NCBI RefSeq assembly: GCF_049243985.1
Contig: NC_135384.1
Coordinates: 13,760,501-13,824,500, forward strand
DNA from: Paroedura picta
Taxonomy: Eukaryota > Chordata > Lepidosauria > Squamata > Gekkonidae
DNA: 64,000 nucleotides
Reading direction: 5' to 3'
The notes under the pieces are model-generated. The model saw nothing but the letters and a program-made list of their open reading frames with translations, made no database searches and was not told the DNA's origin. Positions 1 to 11,738 of the stretch are shown here, one piece after another. Both the position numbers and the translations under genes were made by a program. The first letter of the stretch is position 1. Each line of letters starts with the position of its first letter.

Positions 1-2055
1 GGGAGAGGACGAAGGACAGAAAAGAACATTCCTAATTCTTTTGTTGGGCTGCTGTCATTTCTGTCTTCAGATGAAGAAGTAAATGTTTGAATGTTTCCTG
101 TACTTTTTATTTTGAAAGATCTCCCCATACATTAAAAAATATGCCAAGATGAAGATAAAGTCAGAGCTGTTTCATTTATACATGCTCTGTGGGAGGAGAG
201 AGGGCTGTTTTGTGATGAATTGTGATGACCCAAAGCTACTCCTTTTGGAGGACAAGTCAAAAAATGAGATGTTCTTCATAGAAAAAGGATCAGAGTTTTA
301 TTAAGTACTTCTGGAAATCTCATGATAGGAAAAGATATTTTGCTGAGATTGGGTAGCTAATCCACTACAAGGCTAGATATAGGCATTCTGCAGCCTCCAT
401 TTGCATTTCAAATTCCTACCATTTATACTTTCCACAGCTGAAAGGCTTTTATCTTCAAAGGACAGTTAGAACAAATGAAAGTTACAGTTTTTACACCAAT
501 GGCCAAAAGGTGCTCAGGCCTAAGCATCAGAGACAAAACATGTCAACTCCAGATAGCACTGTGAATGATACTCTGCATATCCCGGGAACAGGCTATGGGC
601 AGGCCAAGAACCCAACAGGAAGGACAAAGTGAATGGGGGAATGAGAGAGTAGAAGAGGACCAGAAGCTCTCGGGACTCTGGTTCACTTTTGGCTTAAGTA
701 CAGCACAAGAACCATGAGACCCCGGAAGTAAGACATGCTATCATCAGAAAGAAATCAGTTCAGATACCTAAACATTCTTGCTCTTAGAAACTGAGAGGGT
801 TTGAGAACAATCCGACTTTGCTATTCAACAGAGCTCAGAACTCACTGCATTCATATGTTCCACTGCTTCAGGTCAATTCCACAAAATCTTACATTACAGC
901 TAGTTTGCTAGTTGTCATGGTGTCATGCAGGTCTTTTCTTCCATTATTGTTGCCAAGGACAAACACAGCAGCTCCTGTTCTTGGGATGGAATGTGTGTCA
1001 GATGGGGGAAGAAAGGAGAGACAGATTTAATGGAGGGTGATTTGCCCAGATTCAGAGTAGGATTAGAATCACCATAACTGTGACACCGTATTGTTTGCCT
1101 GGTTTAGAGCACCTTGAAATGGGAATGGGTACTGTATGCTGTAGACATCATCATTCCATTTTATTTTCTAGTCCTGTTACATTATCTATTGGATGATTAC
1201 ATGTTTTTTGATGATTACATTTTTTGTTCCGTACACTCCAGTCCCACTTGCATTTCAGTGATGAAGTCTGGCTATCAATAAACTAAATAAACTAAATTGC
1301 CAATAAACAAGTATCCTTACCTTATATCCTGAATACATTAACATCTGATGTTTTGTTTTGGCATTTCTCAAGAAAATGTTGTATCAAAAGGCTCACATAA
1401 AATGAATTTTCAGGTTTCCACTGCACCATTGCTGCCATGATTTCCCCCATACTTTCAATGTCCCATTATTAATAAGATTTTCTAGCTAAAAATCTCAGTT
1501 CAGATACCTAAACATTCTTGCTCTTAGAAACTGAGAGGGTACCTCCTGTTCAACAATACTCAGCAGACCATTTAGGGATTGTTTATATAAGCAGTTTCAT
1601 CTACTAAAACCCATGCAAATTCCCATGACGAAGTGAACACAAAGAAGACAATATTTAGTTCTTCCAAGAGATATCTGCTTTACTGGCTTCTTCTCATGGG
1701 AGTATTGAAGGTTGAAGGAGGAGGGAGTAAAAAATAAGACTTTCATTTTCCAGCAGGCCTTTTAGTCTAATAAATGTGATAGCTGAAGTGCCATTTTTGG
1801 TAACTGATTACCCCATGGCCACACATAAGGGCATGAGACTACAGCATGTGTCCTGAACATTTCTGCTCTCAGAAACTGAGATAGAGGTCACTTAGAGCTC
1901 TATGATTCTATGGTCTAAATAAGAACAACTGTCTTTGCTATTCGATGTAAGTCAGACCTCAGAGCATCAATACAACCCACTGCCTCTGACAAGATGGGCT
2001 CATAGCCACAAGACATTATACTGCAATATATTTACCAATATATTTACCAATACTA
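1..2055. other. Intergenic DNA with a local direct repeat
   Basis: No gene is recognisable. An identical 46-base stretch occurs at 755-800 and 1495-1540, and a diverged third copy lies near 1853-1886, followed in each case by similar sequence. This shows an old local duplication with a period of several hundred bases. Reading frames here are short and have no familiar motif. Confidence 0.5.
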
Positions 2056-2471
2056 TGTTGGCAGGGACTCCGGTGTGCGATTGGACTCCCTGGGGTTTGG
2101 GGCCTCTCTTGAGGTGGCGCGTATACGAGCGCGGCTTACCCAGCTGGGAGGCCAGGAGCTCGTTTGCCAGGTGGCCTGGGGGCATTCAAAGCAGGTTGGT
2201 ACCTGGTGGCTCCCCCGCATAGGTCACAATCCCTTAGTGGTGGACTTCAGTAGGCAAGGGGATCTGCTCTCCCAGCGGGGAACGGTGTGGGTCCCCAGGG
2301 CGCCTCTGGACTCCGTGGGTTGTTGGTGCGGTCTGCTGACTGCTAGGTCAGGCTCTCTCTCCCATGCTGTGCCAACCCTCCCATGGGGAGATAATAAAGC
2401 TGTGGCCTTGTTTATCCCAACATTGGTGTCGCAACTTATTCCAACATATAATGCCCTCCTGCAAGTCAACA
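2056..2471 (+). mobile_element. Solo LTR-like fossil, family 1
   Basis: About 416 bases begin with TGTTGGC and end with GTCAACA, the inverted TG...CA ends typical of retroviral LTRs. An AATAAA signal lies near the 3' part. A related copy is present in reverse orientation at 39802-40219. No internal coding region is attached, so it reads as a solo LTR of an endogenous retrovirus. I saw no clear target-site duplication. The LTR call is inference from ends, length and poly(A) signal. Confidence 0.6.
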
Positions 2472-2479
2472 CCCCCTCC

Positions 2480-2560
2480 ATTTTATAGTATATAATCCAC
2501 CTTGAGTCTCAGTGATGAAAATGGATTATAAATGAATTAAATAAAACAAATTACTGATAA
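2480..2560 (+). mobile_element. L2-like LINE 3' tail fragment
   Basis: The stretch ends in a run of AATAAA/AAATGAATT-type repeats after a CCACCTTGAGTC motif, resembling the 3' terminus of reptile L2 LINEs. It is only a short remnant next to the LTR. Confidence 0.35.
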
Positions 2561-2966
2561 AAAAAGTTTCAGGTTATTAGGGTATATGATTACACAACAC
2601 TGCTGTGTTCTTACACAACAGTGTAAGATATTGCTGCGTTTCTCCTAATTCAAGTTGGATTAATACATGAGTGCAATGTGTTGGAGACGTGTTATATAAT
2701 TCATCAATGTTTGCCCCAGTTCTACCCGTGGCCTTTCAGCACTACACCAGTATCAGAGGGCAGAGAAATTCTTACATCATGCCTATCAGAGTCTGCTTCC
2801 ATTGTCAATGGGATGTACTGGCTGATGAAGCAGGACCCCTCAGTTCATGATGGAAAGTAGAACTTTGACCCAGCCTGTCTTTGCCCCCTCCTTTGAAGAG
2901 CTGATGATATCATGGTATGCTAGGACTTTCTCTGCCTTTTCTTTACCTCTTTATACTCTTTCCCCT

Positions 2967-3247
2967 AGAGCCTCTTGTGGCGCAGAGTGGCAAGGCAGCT
3001 GTCTGAAAGCTTTGCCCATGAGGCTGGGAGTTCAATCCCAGCAGTCGGCTCAAGGTTGACTCAGCATTCCATCCTTCCGAGGTCGGTAAAATGAGTACCT
3101 AGATTGCTGGGGGGTAAACGGTAATGACTGGGGAAGGCACTGGCAAACCACCCCGTATTGAGTCTGCCATGAAAACGCTAGAGGGCGTCACCCCAAGGGT
3201 CAGACATGACTCGGTGCTTGCACAGGGGATACCTTTACCTTTATCTT
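2967..3247 (+). mobile_element. Sauria-type tRNA-derived SINE
   Basis: A full-length SINE of about 280 bases. It has a tRNA-like head (GAGCCTCTTGTGGCGCAG, then a B-box-like GGGAGTTCAATCCC), a middle part shared by all copies in the window, and a tail ending in repeats of CCTTTA. The 13-base direct repeat TACTCTTTCCCCT flanks it at 2954-2966 and 3248-3260, a clean target-site duplication. This family is believed to be moved by BovB LINE machinery. Confidence 0.9.
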
Positions 3248-3249
3248 TA

Positions 3250-5371
3250 CTCTTTCCCCTCAGCCTCCAAAGGCAGGTGAACTACTCCCACCCCCAGTAA
3301 GCACTTCTCCATTTCTGCTCAGCTGGCCAATGGAAGAAAAACTTGCAGGAAATGGTGTGGGTCATGACATCATTCTCTGTGCACCAGAAAAGATGTCAGC
3401 ATGGGGGACTCTGCTGACACGCTAGTAGAGGAACTCTGCGAAATGGTGATGTCATTTCCAAGTACACAAGAGTGATTCAGTGCATAGTAATAGGAAGGGT
3501 CCCCACAACAATTTAATCTCTCTACCACTTGCCATGCCGTGTTTGATAACTCTAGCACCCAGATATGTCTTGTCGGCAGCCTTATGCATTCAGGCCAAGC
3601 TGACGAGGCCCCAATCACTTCTAATGCTTCCCCTTATCTTGTAGTGCTGGTAGTGGTGATGGTTGGATTACTGGCATCAAGAGGTCACCTAGCCCATCGT
3701 GGCTGTCATACTGGAACTGAACAGTCCATAGTGCTATAACCTTGGTCATCAGCTTACACTTCTTCCTTCTAACACACATTCACAAGAATTTCGCACAATA
3801 AAATATAGCGCAAGGTGTTTCCACACCAGCAGTGCCACTCCAAGCTGCCTCTGGTATGCTGCCGTGGAGCTGCATGCTCTGCCACTTTCTGTGCCCCCTG
3901 GGGAACAAGTTTTTGTGGCACACTCAGTGTGCCCTGGATTTGTGTGTCCCTACAAAGCAGCTGAGGTGGAATAGTTCTGCCGTGCGTGGTGGGCTGATAT
4001 ATTTTTTTTGCAGGATTGCAATCCCACCATCCTGCAAATTAGGAAAAAAAGGCCCATTCAGCTCTGCATCACCATAACATGCTGTTCCTTCCTTTTCCTT
4101 TCAAGAGAAATTGAGCAACATATTGCTTCTCTGGTAATTAATCTCAGGAGTTTAGGCGTTTTTCTCTTGGTTTATTTTTTTTTTATTTTGAGAAGAGGGA
4201 CATGCCATTAAAAATGCCCTAAAGTTCTTAGCAGCTCTCATTTAGGAAGGCCACAATATTAAAAAGAAAAGTCACAGGGGAAAGCTGAACTCTTAATATA
4301 AAAATGAATTCTTGTTCATTGTAAATGCTCATTCCAGGTTGGGGATCTTAGCTGCTTCAATTTGGCGGGCAACATGTTTGCAAGACTGAGAGCAGAGCAG
4401 ATTCACTATGTTGAAAAACTTGTTGAATGGTTCAGAGTCTCTAAGCTGGAAATGAGGCTAATGAAAAAACCTAGCAGCGTTAGCAACTCTGGTCAAAGAG
4501 GCTAAAATCCTGAGGATTCTTTGCTTAAGGTAAATCTATTCTTGACCATTGATTGGTTTTCTGTTTTTCTCCCTGCAGGATGAAATGAGAAGTAGTATCA
4601 GGCAATGTTTATAGACCAAAGAGAGTTCACTGCAGTATAAGGAAAGAAGTGTGACTTCATTCTTAATGACAGATTATCACACCAGTACTATTGAGCCTCA
4701 GCAGTATTACAGGAGTTTTGCAGAGATATGAGTCAGCAACATCCACCCCATTTTCAGGCTATAGCTGTACTATAATCTGATCAATGAACAAGGGAGGAGC
4801 CTGGTCCAAAGAACAAATCTGGAGTTGATGCCATGTTTGCTGGCCAGAAAATAAATAGTTCCTCACTAAGCAAGATTTCTCTGCAGGATTTTACCCCTTT
4901 TAAATTCTTCACACATTAGACTTCAACCTCTACATACTGATCTAAGCCACCGTGCCTAATACTTGCAAAAACCCCATGAATGATGTAGTTTATGTAAACT
5001 CAAGAGGCTTCTAAATAATTTCTTTTATTGGAAGAAGGAATATGTACAGAGTAGCTTCAGTAGACTACAGAATTGTCTCCAAGACTCTGGGAACACAATC
5101 CTTAGAACATTTACTGTAGGCCCCATTGAGAATACTGGGATTCTGAATGGATCTGCTAAGGGTAGTCAAGATATTTTTTTTAAGTTAATTCAATGATTTC
5201 TTGAAAGGGGTCCAGCATGCTCTAATCTTTATTAATTGTTTTGGTCACTCTTGCATGCAATCATTCTTCCACGTAGCTCACCTGGAGTATCAAATATCAT
5301 AATGGTCTCACTTGCTTTCAAAAGATCACTTTTTCCATGTTAATACATTAATTTAATTCCTTTCCTCCCAG
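3250..5371. other. Intergenic DNA upstream of the first OR
   Basis: I see no gene, named repeat or strong motif in this 2.1 kb stretch. It is AT-rich, with small open frames lacking any recognisable domain. It should contain the non-coding 5' exon(s) and promoter of the OR at 5372, but nothing in the sequence lets me place them. Confidence 0.4.
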
Positions 5372-6355
5372 ATGGAGATCACCACTTCTAAGCAATGGAA
5401 TCACACAGGATTCATTCTGTTGGGATTTGGAGAAGCTGAAGAGTTCCGTATTCTTCTTTTCCTGGTGTTTGGGGTGAACTATATTCTTACCATGACAGGG
5501 AATATCCTCATTGTCATTTTGGTTGTGTCAGATCAGCACCTTCACACTCCCATGTACTATTTCCTGGGGAATTTATCCTTCTTGGAGGTCTGCTATAGCT
5601 CAACCATTCTACCTAAGATGCTGGCAGGTTTCCAAACTGGGGACAAATCCATTTCTGTCTCAGGCTGTTTCACACAACTGTTTTGCTTTGGTTGTCTTGT
5701 CATTGTGGAATGCTACCTCCTCTCAGTGATGTCTCTCGATAGGTATGTCGCCATATGTAAACCACTTCATTATGCAACTATTATGAATGGCAGGGTCATC
5801 CTGCACCTGGTAGTAGTGTCTTGGCTGTGTGCGGCATCCATATTAATTATTATCATATCTATGGTTTCACAGTTATCGTTCTGTGGCCCCAATGAAATTG
5901 ACCACTTCTTTTGTGATTTCAGCCCATTGCTTCAGCTCTCCTGCAGTGACACAAGCCACATCACAATATCTGCTCTCATATTTGGGTCAATTGATATCTT
6001 ACCCCCATTCATACTGACCATCACCTCTTATTTGTTCATAATCAGGGCCATCTTTAGAATTTCATCCACTACTGGCAGAGAAAAAGCGTTTGCCACTTGC
6101 TCCTCTCACTTAATAGTGGTCACCATTTTCTACGGAACACTAATGATTGTCTATATCTTGCCAAACACCAGCACACTCAGAGACCTTAAAAAGGTGTTTT
6201 CTGTCCCATACACAGTTCTGACCCCCATGGTGAATCCCCTTATATACAGTCTGAGAAACAAAGAAGTGAAGGACTCTATAAAAAGGGCTTTGGATAAATG
6301 TGTCTGTTCCAATGAATATAAGGCACAGAATGCTTTGTTGCTAACCAGGGGATGA
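5372..6355 (+). CDS. Class II olfactory receptor (OR-A), OR11A1-like
   Basis: An intact 327-residue odorant receptor, a seven-helix GPCR expected in the cilia of olfactory neurons, signalling through G-olf. Family signs in order: N-glycosylation site NHT at 10-12, GN of helix 1 at 43-44, PMYYFL at 60-65, MSLDRYVAIC at 120-129, KAFATCSSHL at 238-247 and NPLIY at 288-292 followed by SLRNKEVK. Cysteines near 99, 171, 181 and 191 fit the loop disulphides. The start is supported by a pyrimidine-rich tract ending in CCCAG directly before the ATG, a likely splice acceptor. Oddities are LDRY in place of the usual YDRY and a C-tail of about 30 residues. From memory the closest annotated group in squamates is OR11A1-like; orthology is not established, so no symbol is given. 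Confidence 0.96.
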   Translation: MEITTSKQWNHTGFILLGFGEAEEFRILLFLVFGVNYILTMTGNILIVILVVSDQHLHTPMYYFLGNLSFLEVCYSSTILPKMLAGFQTGDKSISVSGCFTQLFCFGCLVIVECYLLSVMSLDRYVAICKPLHYATIMNGRVILHLVVVSWLCAASILIIIISMVSQLSFCGPNEIDHFFCDFSPLLQLSCSDTSHITISALIFGSIDILPPFILTITSYLFIIRAIFRISSTTGREKAFATCSSHLIVVTIFYGTLMIVYILPNTSTLRDLKKVFSVPYTVLTPMVNPLIYSLRNKEVKDSIKRALDKCVCSNEYKAQNALLLTRG

Positions 6356-6462
6356 GATATTAATGTTGTGGTGACCTTATGTTTTTCTGTTAATTTCTGT
6401 TTACATTTACCAAGTACTTTACAACTACTGAAAGTCATGTTTTGTTCTATTTAGATGCTTCC

Positions 6463-6622
<160 letters not shown>

Positions 6623-6849
6623 TTCGTAAAGATAGAAATATAGAAATAAGACAGAGTATAAGTTGTTAATACAAAGAACAATAAAATATAGTCTTCATTT
6701 GTTACACTTAAACCCCCTCCATTAAGTGTCCCCTTTTAGTTAAGCTTTGAGTTTGGGCTGGGAGGCACTGCAGAGATATACTTAATAACGTAGACTCAGC
6801 TTACATAGGAAATCTAAGACCCCACATTTACTGCACAATGGTATGAACT

Positions 6850-8350
6850 TTTGCCCAAAACTTATAAACTTTTCACGTTTCCACCACATATGAAAAAAGA
6901 AACCTACCTTATCACCACATTTCCAACATTTTGATCATAGTTTTTAGCAATTTTAGCAATAACTTTTGGTGTCACATACCACCTATAAAACATTTTATAC
7001 TTCCACAGTTCTTGGGATTCTTCAACTAATTTTCTGTTGGCTATAAATGTAACCTTTTTGTAGTGATTGCATAGAAAATTAGGTTTTTAACACAGTAGAA
7101 GACAGGTATTCAACACCATATTTTCAGGTTTGAATTAAATACTTAACATTGAACATTTCTTGTAGAACAGTATGAACTTTGGCCCTATAACAATACACTA
7201 ATAAAGAAAAAAGAGAGGGGGGGAGCCCCACTTTATCATGACATTTCCAGCACTTACAATTATATTGCTTTAAAAGTGTACAGAAGAAGAATAAAGAAAA
7301 GATTTCAAACACCTTGTTCCCCCTTCTCTTTGCTTCTCCTTTCCCTTCCCCAATCTTCTTAAGGGGGTCTCATATCAAGGCTTACTGCACCTTGTTGTTC
7401 TCATAGACTTATATTCTGTCCAGTTAGGCTTTGGCATAGAAAGTGCAATTGTACTCTTTTCTGCAGAATATTGACCGATGGATCTTGAAGCAGTTGCACC
7501 TTTTTTTTCCTGAGAAGCTCCTTTAAATTGATTACTTTCAAAACAGATCCATGTATCTTTTGGTTGATTCTTGTGTACTGTTGCTTTGAAATAGCTGTAT
7601 GCCTTTTTAAAAAGGCTGTCCTTATCTGGGAAGTCATGTTTTCTGCGAGGCTCCAACACCCCCTTTTCCATCTCCAAAATTTCAGATTTCTCTTCTGCTG
7701 ATGATTTCCAACCTTGTTTAGAGCTGTCATCAGCCACTGTTATCGGTCCATCAATCCTGTTAAAAACTTCTTCCTTGCCATCTTGGATCTCCTTGAAAAT
7801 ATTCTTAAGCAAACCTTCTGTAAATGCTTTAAAATCTTGGGTTTGTTTCTCTATTAGATGGGGCATTTTTTTAAAACATAGACATGTTTTAGGCTTATAA
7901 GTCAGCAGCCAAGCTCAGACAATATTGCAAATAGCCAGGAGAAGTCCTATACAGTCCTAGGCAAAAGTTAAAGTCTGTTTAGTCCTCCAATGTTCTTCAG
8001 TGTAGAATGAAAAACAAACAGAAGACCAAAAAACAGCACAAAGATTAAAAACAGGGCAGTTCAGAACTAAAGCACTTGAACAGAAACTTTTCAGCAAGGT
8101 GAATTTAGTATAGCCAAAAAAGGTGTCCTTTAAGAGCTGGTTGCATATCAGAATTTCCTGTCACCATTAAATGATGTTTTGAAGTCAGTGAAGTCAATAG
8201 TTTCATCCTGGAGTAGAGTTCTCCCGAGATCTTCCCAATCACAGCTCTTATCTCCGGAAACCAAAACAACTGCTGTAAAAGCTCTTGCTACTTAGAGGGC
8301 TTAATGCACGTGTTGTAGTATGTGATTCGGGTAACACTCGCCACTGATTA
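6850..8350 (-). mobile_element. L1 LINE remnant, internally deleted
   Basis: On the minus strand, 7312-6850 contains pieces resembling the C-terminal cysteine region of L1 ORF2, including KQYNCKCWKCHDKVG near 7270-7220 and a second related copy closer to 6900 (RWYVTPKVIAKI, then a C-x2-C). Upstream, at 7866-7375, is a 163-residue frame beginning MPHLIEKQTQDFKAF, charged and possibly coiled-coil at its N-terminus, preceded by about 480 bases that could be an L1 5' UTR. The order (5' UTR, ORF1-like, then ORF2 end) suggests an L1 that lost its middle. The ORF2 call is fairly firm; the ORF1 and 5' UTR calls are inference. Confidence 0.6.
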
Positions 8351-8497
8351 AAAGTCTTGTTTGAAAATGATATTTACATGGACACCATTTTGGCTGAGTC
8401 CATTATTATATATAATAAATATGGACATTGAATAAGGATATTGCAAGTTTTGAAAAAAAACATTTCTTTATTGTTAACATGGTTAGGATAGGCTCAT

Positions 8498-8757
8498 CTT
8501 CTCTTGACCAGAGCTGGGCTATTCTCGGGTGTGGCCCCCAATTGATGGAATGAGTTCCTAAGAGAGATCAGGGCCCTGCCAGAGTTAAAACAATCCTGCA
8601 GGATCTGCAAAATGCAGCTCTTCCACCAGGCTTTTGGTTGAGGCCAATGAAACAAGTACAGCACCAGAAGCTTTCCCCACAAGTTATGTCCAACAGAGCT
8701 GCAAGGAAGGGAAGTATAAAAATGTAATAAAATAAAATATAAATAAATAAATGAGCC
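8498..8757 (+). mobile_element. L2 LINE 3' end
   Basis: The stretch reads like the last part of an L2 ORF2 (a W/WNE-FLR motif, then CRICKMQLFHQAFG), followed by a short 3' UTR and an AATAAATAAATAAAT tail. Similar ends are found at 36150 and 61307 in this window. It is 5'-truncated, as is usual for LINEs. Confidence 0.7.
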
Positions 8758-8844
8758 ATTTTGTTTATAGACTTTTGGCAAGTCTCTCTTTCCCTTGTTC
8801 TCAGCCTTATCACATGATCATGGGACAAATGAGCATGGGCTGTC

Positions 8845-9660
8845 ACCAATATGTGTAGAGACACACAGCTCTATCTCTACCCAAATACAATTGCCAGATG
8901 TTTCAAATCATTTGCTGGGTGATTAGAACAGAGTCATTTGAAACTCAACCCTTCCAAGATGCAAGTCCTGTGGCTAGGCAGAAAAGTGGCAGATTAGGAA
9001 GCATGCCTGCCACCTTGGCCTCAGCCAAGAATCTTGGCATGTTCTTGGATTTTTTCCCTTTCAATGGAGGCTCAGGTTAGGGGAGTAACCTGCATGGCAT
9101 TTTACCATCTTTGTCTGGCGAGGCTACTAGCAACCAATCTGTCCTTGGGCTGCTTGGCTATAGTTATTAAAGCAACAATCACCTCCAGACTGTATTTCTG
9201 TAATGTGCTCTACACAGGCCAACCCTTGTCCTTCAGCTGGAAACAGTAGCTAGTGAGGAATGCAGCTGCTAGGAGCCTCACAGGTACACCTTGGAGGGCT
9301 CATATACAGCCAGTGCTGAGATAGTTGCATTGGTGGTTACTGCACGGATCAGGTTCAAAGTTCTGGTAATAACCTTTAAGGCCATCCATGAATTGGGCTT
9401 CACTTATCTGAGGGACTGCTTGCCTCTTTAAGCCCCCCCCCCCACAGGGATGATACTGTGGATGCTAATTTGATGGAAATCCCTGGCCCCAGAGTTGTTT
9501 GCCTGGCCTTGAACAAAAAGGCCCTGACCTGGTGGAACGAGCTCCCAGGTGAGCTGAAGGCCCTGATAGAGCTTGCACATTTCTGTAGGGCCTGTAAGAT
9601 GGAGCTCATCCGCTGTATCTTTAGTTGAGGCCAGATAAAGTGAAATCAGAGGTCCCTCCT
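8845..9660 (+). mobile_element. L2 LINE reverse-transcriptase fragment, old
   Basis: A diverged piece of L2 ORF2. Around 8850-8885 the DNA still resembles the catalytic YVDDTQLYLYP block. Further on come LKLNPSKMQVLWLG-like, TSRLYFCNVLYTG and NAAARSLTG-like stretches, then the WNELP/FRRACK-like end near 9530-9640. The reading frame is interrupted many times and a C-run lies at 9428, so it is long dead. The next 200 bases look like its 3' UTR. Confidence 0.7.
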
Positions 9661-9849
9661 CAGGGTGGACTAGTCCAACAGACTATGTCAGTCCATCAGG
9701 CAAGTTGCCACACCTTCCCCATGACAAGTGGCAGAGTGCTGGACTGGGGTGGGGGAAAGTTTATTTTTCACCACCGATCTTGCAGTTTTTATATGCTTGA
9801 TTTTAATGTGGGTTTTATTGGGAATTTTATGTGACCTTTGTTACCCACC

Positions 9850-11738
9850 ACAAACTGTTCTGGGAGTAGTATGATATAAGTCTAACAAATAAGTATATAA
9901 ATGCCTAGTGGCACATGCACACTTCACATCTAAAAGCACGTTCCTTGTCTGGTGTCTATACCCTATTGAATAAAATAGGACTGACCTTTGAGCAGACCTG
10001 CTTAGGATCTCTCCCATAACATTTCAGCTGGGTCTTGTCTTGTTGATATTATTTTTCCCCATTCCTAACAATGGATGGGAGCTTTTAAAGGAGAGCTCAT
10101 TTTACAGCTCTTCAGTTGTCCTAGTAGGATTTGATTTTAAGTTAATAGACAAATGTGTTTCCATTGGTCATTTAATAAATTCACTAAAGAAATGTTTGGC
10201 TGTCCTAAAACATTAATATGCTAAACATTTAACCACCTTTCTTGTTGTAACCAATCGCTTATGGCTCTAATACTATATTTTATAAAAAGAAAATCTACCT
10301 CTGCTTCTTTATCATGTTTTCTGCTGGGATTAGGCTTCCTTTGAAGTCATGTAGGATCCCCAGGGTATCGCTTAATTTCCTTTCTTTTTTTTTCTACTGA
10401 GGCACTGGCACAACTGAATATAATGGTTCCTGATAAATCTTCTCTTCCTTAGTTCTGCTTCTTCATCCCCATATCAGCATGCAAGAGGGCAGCACCCAAT
10501 GGCTTAGATCCAGTCAGTTTGTCCCCTGGTGAAAAAGGCTATACTGAAAATGATGAGACCCATACAGATAACAGCCATGTGGGAGGGGTGACATGATAAG
10601 AATGGAAACTGGGCATGTCCGAGTGAAAAAGCTGGCTGGATCTGACGGAATGCAAAGGTTGAATGCCAATCAATGCATTTTGAAAACCAATTGATGCATT
10701 GGTTCATTTTGATTACTAGATGATATTTGTAATTCATTTTGTGCACTGAATGGTTACCAGTAGCTCTTCCATCCTTCCACCCCTACCTGTCACTGTTATC
10801 TATGGGTCTTTCTTTTGTATGAATCTGAGACACAACCAAAGCAAAAGGTAAGATAATGCAAAATGGGAAACTCTTATTAATTTTTGAGATACGTATATTT
10901 GTTTAAGACATTTTTGGTCCCACTTTCTCCCAGGAGTCACTGTGAATAACTAGAAGTGTCTGGGGTATTCCATTCCAATTTAAGCCTAAATACATAAATA
11001 TTTTAAATGTTTACTATTTATTTTTGTAGCTAGTATATTGTTATATAGAATCCTTCTTGCAAAAATCAGATTGGAATAATGATAGCAAGTAAATCTTTGA
11101 GGATCCTGTGATGCTCACAGGCAGTGCAGACTATGTGGAGTTACACCTTTCCTAGTTCAATGAAATTCATAGACTTAAAAAGGGGTAATTCTTTATCTCA
11201 GTCTAACTTGTAGGACTGTTGGAAGGGTAAAATGAAAGAGGAAGGCAATAGTCCCATCAGAAGCATTGAACTCAATGGGACTTGCTTCCTCATAAGTGTG
11301 CTTCTTATTGCAGCCTAAATTCCTTGGAGAAAAAGAAGGATGAAAATTTAATAAGAATGCTGACTGAATGGAGGCAAGGTTTAAGGAGATCATTTATTCA
11401 TAGGACGGTAAACCAAAGTTGGATTTGCAAATGTAGGCCCTAATCCAGAACATGTAATGTCTATTTAAGTATTACTGAATTCCGTGGGCCTTTATTTATC
11501 GAATCCTGTTGACTGCAGTGCTGCTAGTTTGAACTTCTCTGAATGGTATCTACTGTATGGTATCTACTGCCTGCTGGTGTAAAATGAACTAAGGGACTAC
11601 GAAATGTCCTAAACTGGTCTAATCTATCAAAGTACTGAAGTGGGGTTGACTTCTCTTGAAGACAAAAACCATTTTGTTTGTAACTGCATGTGTGGGATTC
11701 TCAACAATTACGCTGGTTTAAATATATTGTCTTTACAG
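9850..11738. other. Intergenic DNA upstream of OR-B
   Basis: No gene or well-defined repeat is visible. The stretch is AT-rich with scattered simple tracts. The promoter and 5' exon of OR-B should be here, but I cannot place them. Confidence 0.35.

Noticed and set aside
2967-3060. tRNA gene in the SINE heads
   Set aside because: A- and B-box-like motifs are present, but no cloverleaf with proper arms and no terminator; the copies belong to a SINE family with target repeats.
7375-7866. Minus-strand 163-residue frame as a host gene
   Set aside because: It has no intron context and lies directly upstream of an L1 ORF2 end on the same strand, so L1 ORF1 is the better reading.
11640-11738. Upstream extension of OR-B
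   Set aside because: It opens with GTG and crosses a likely splice acceptor; the ATG at 11739 matches the family.
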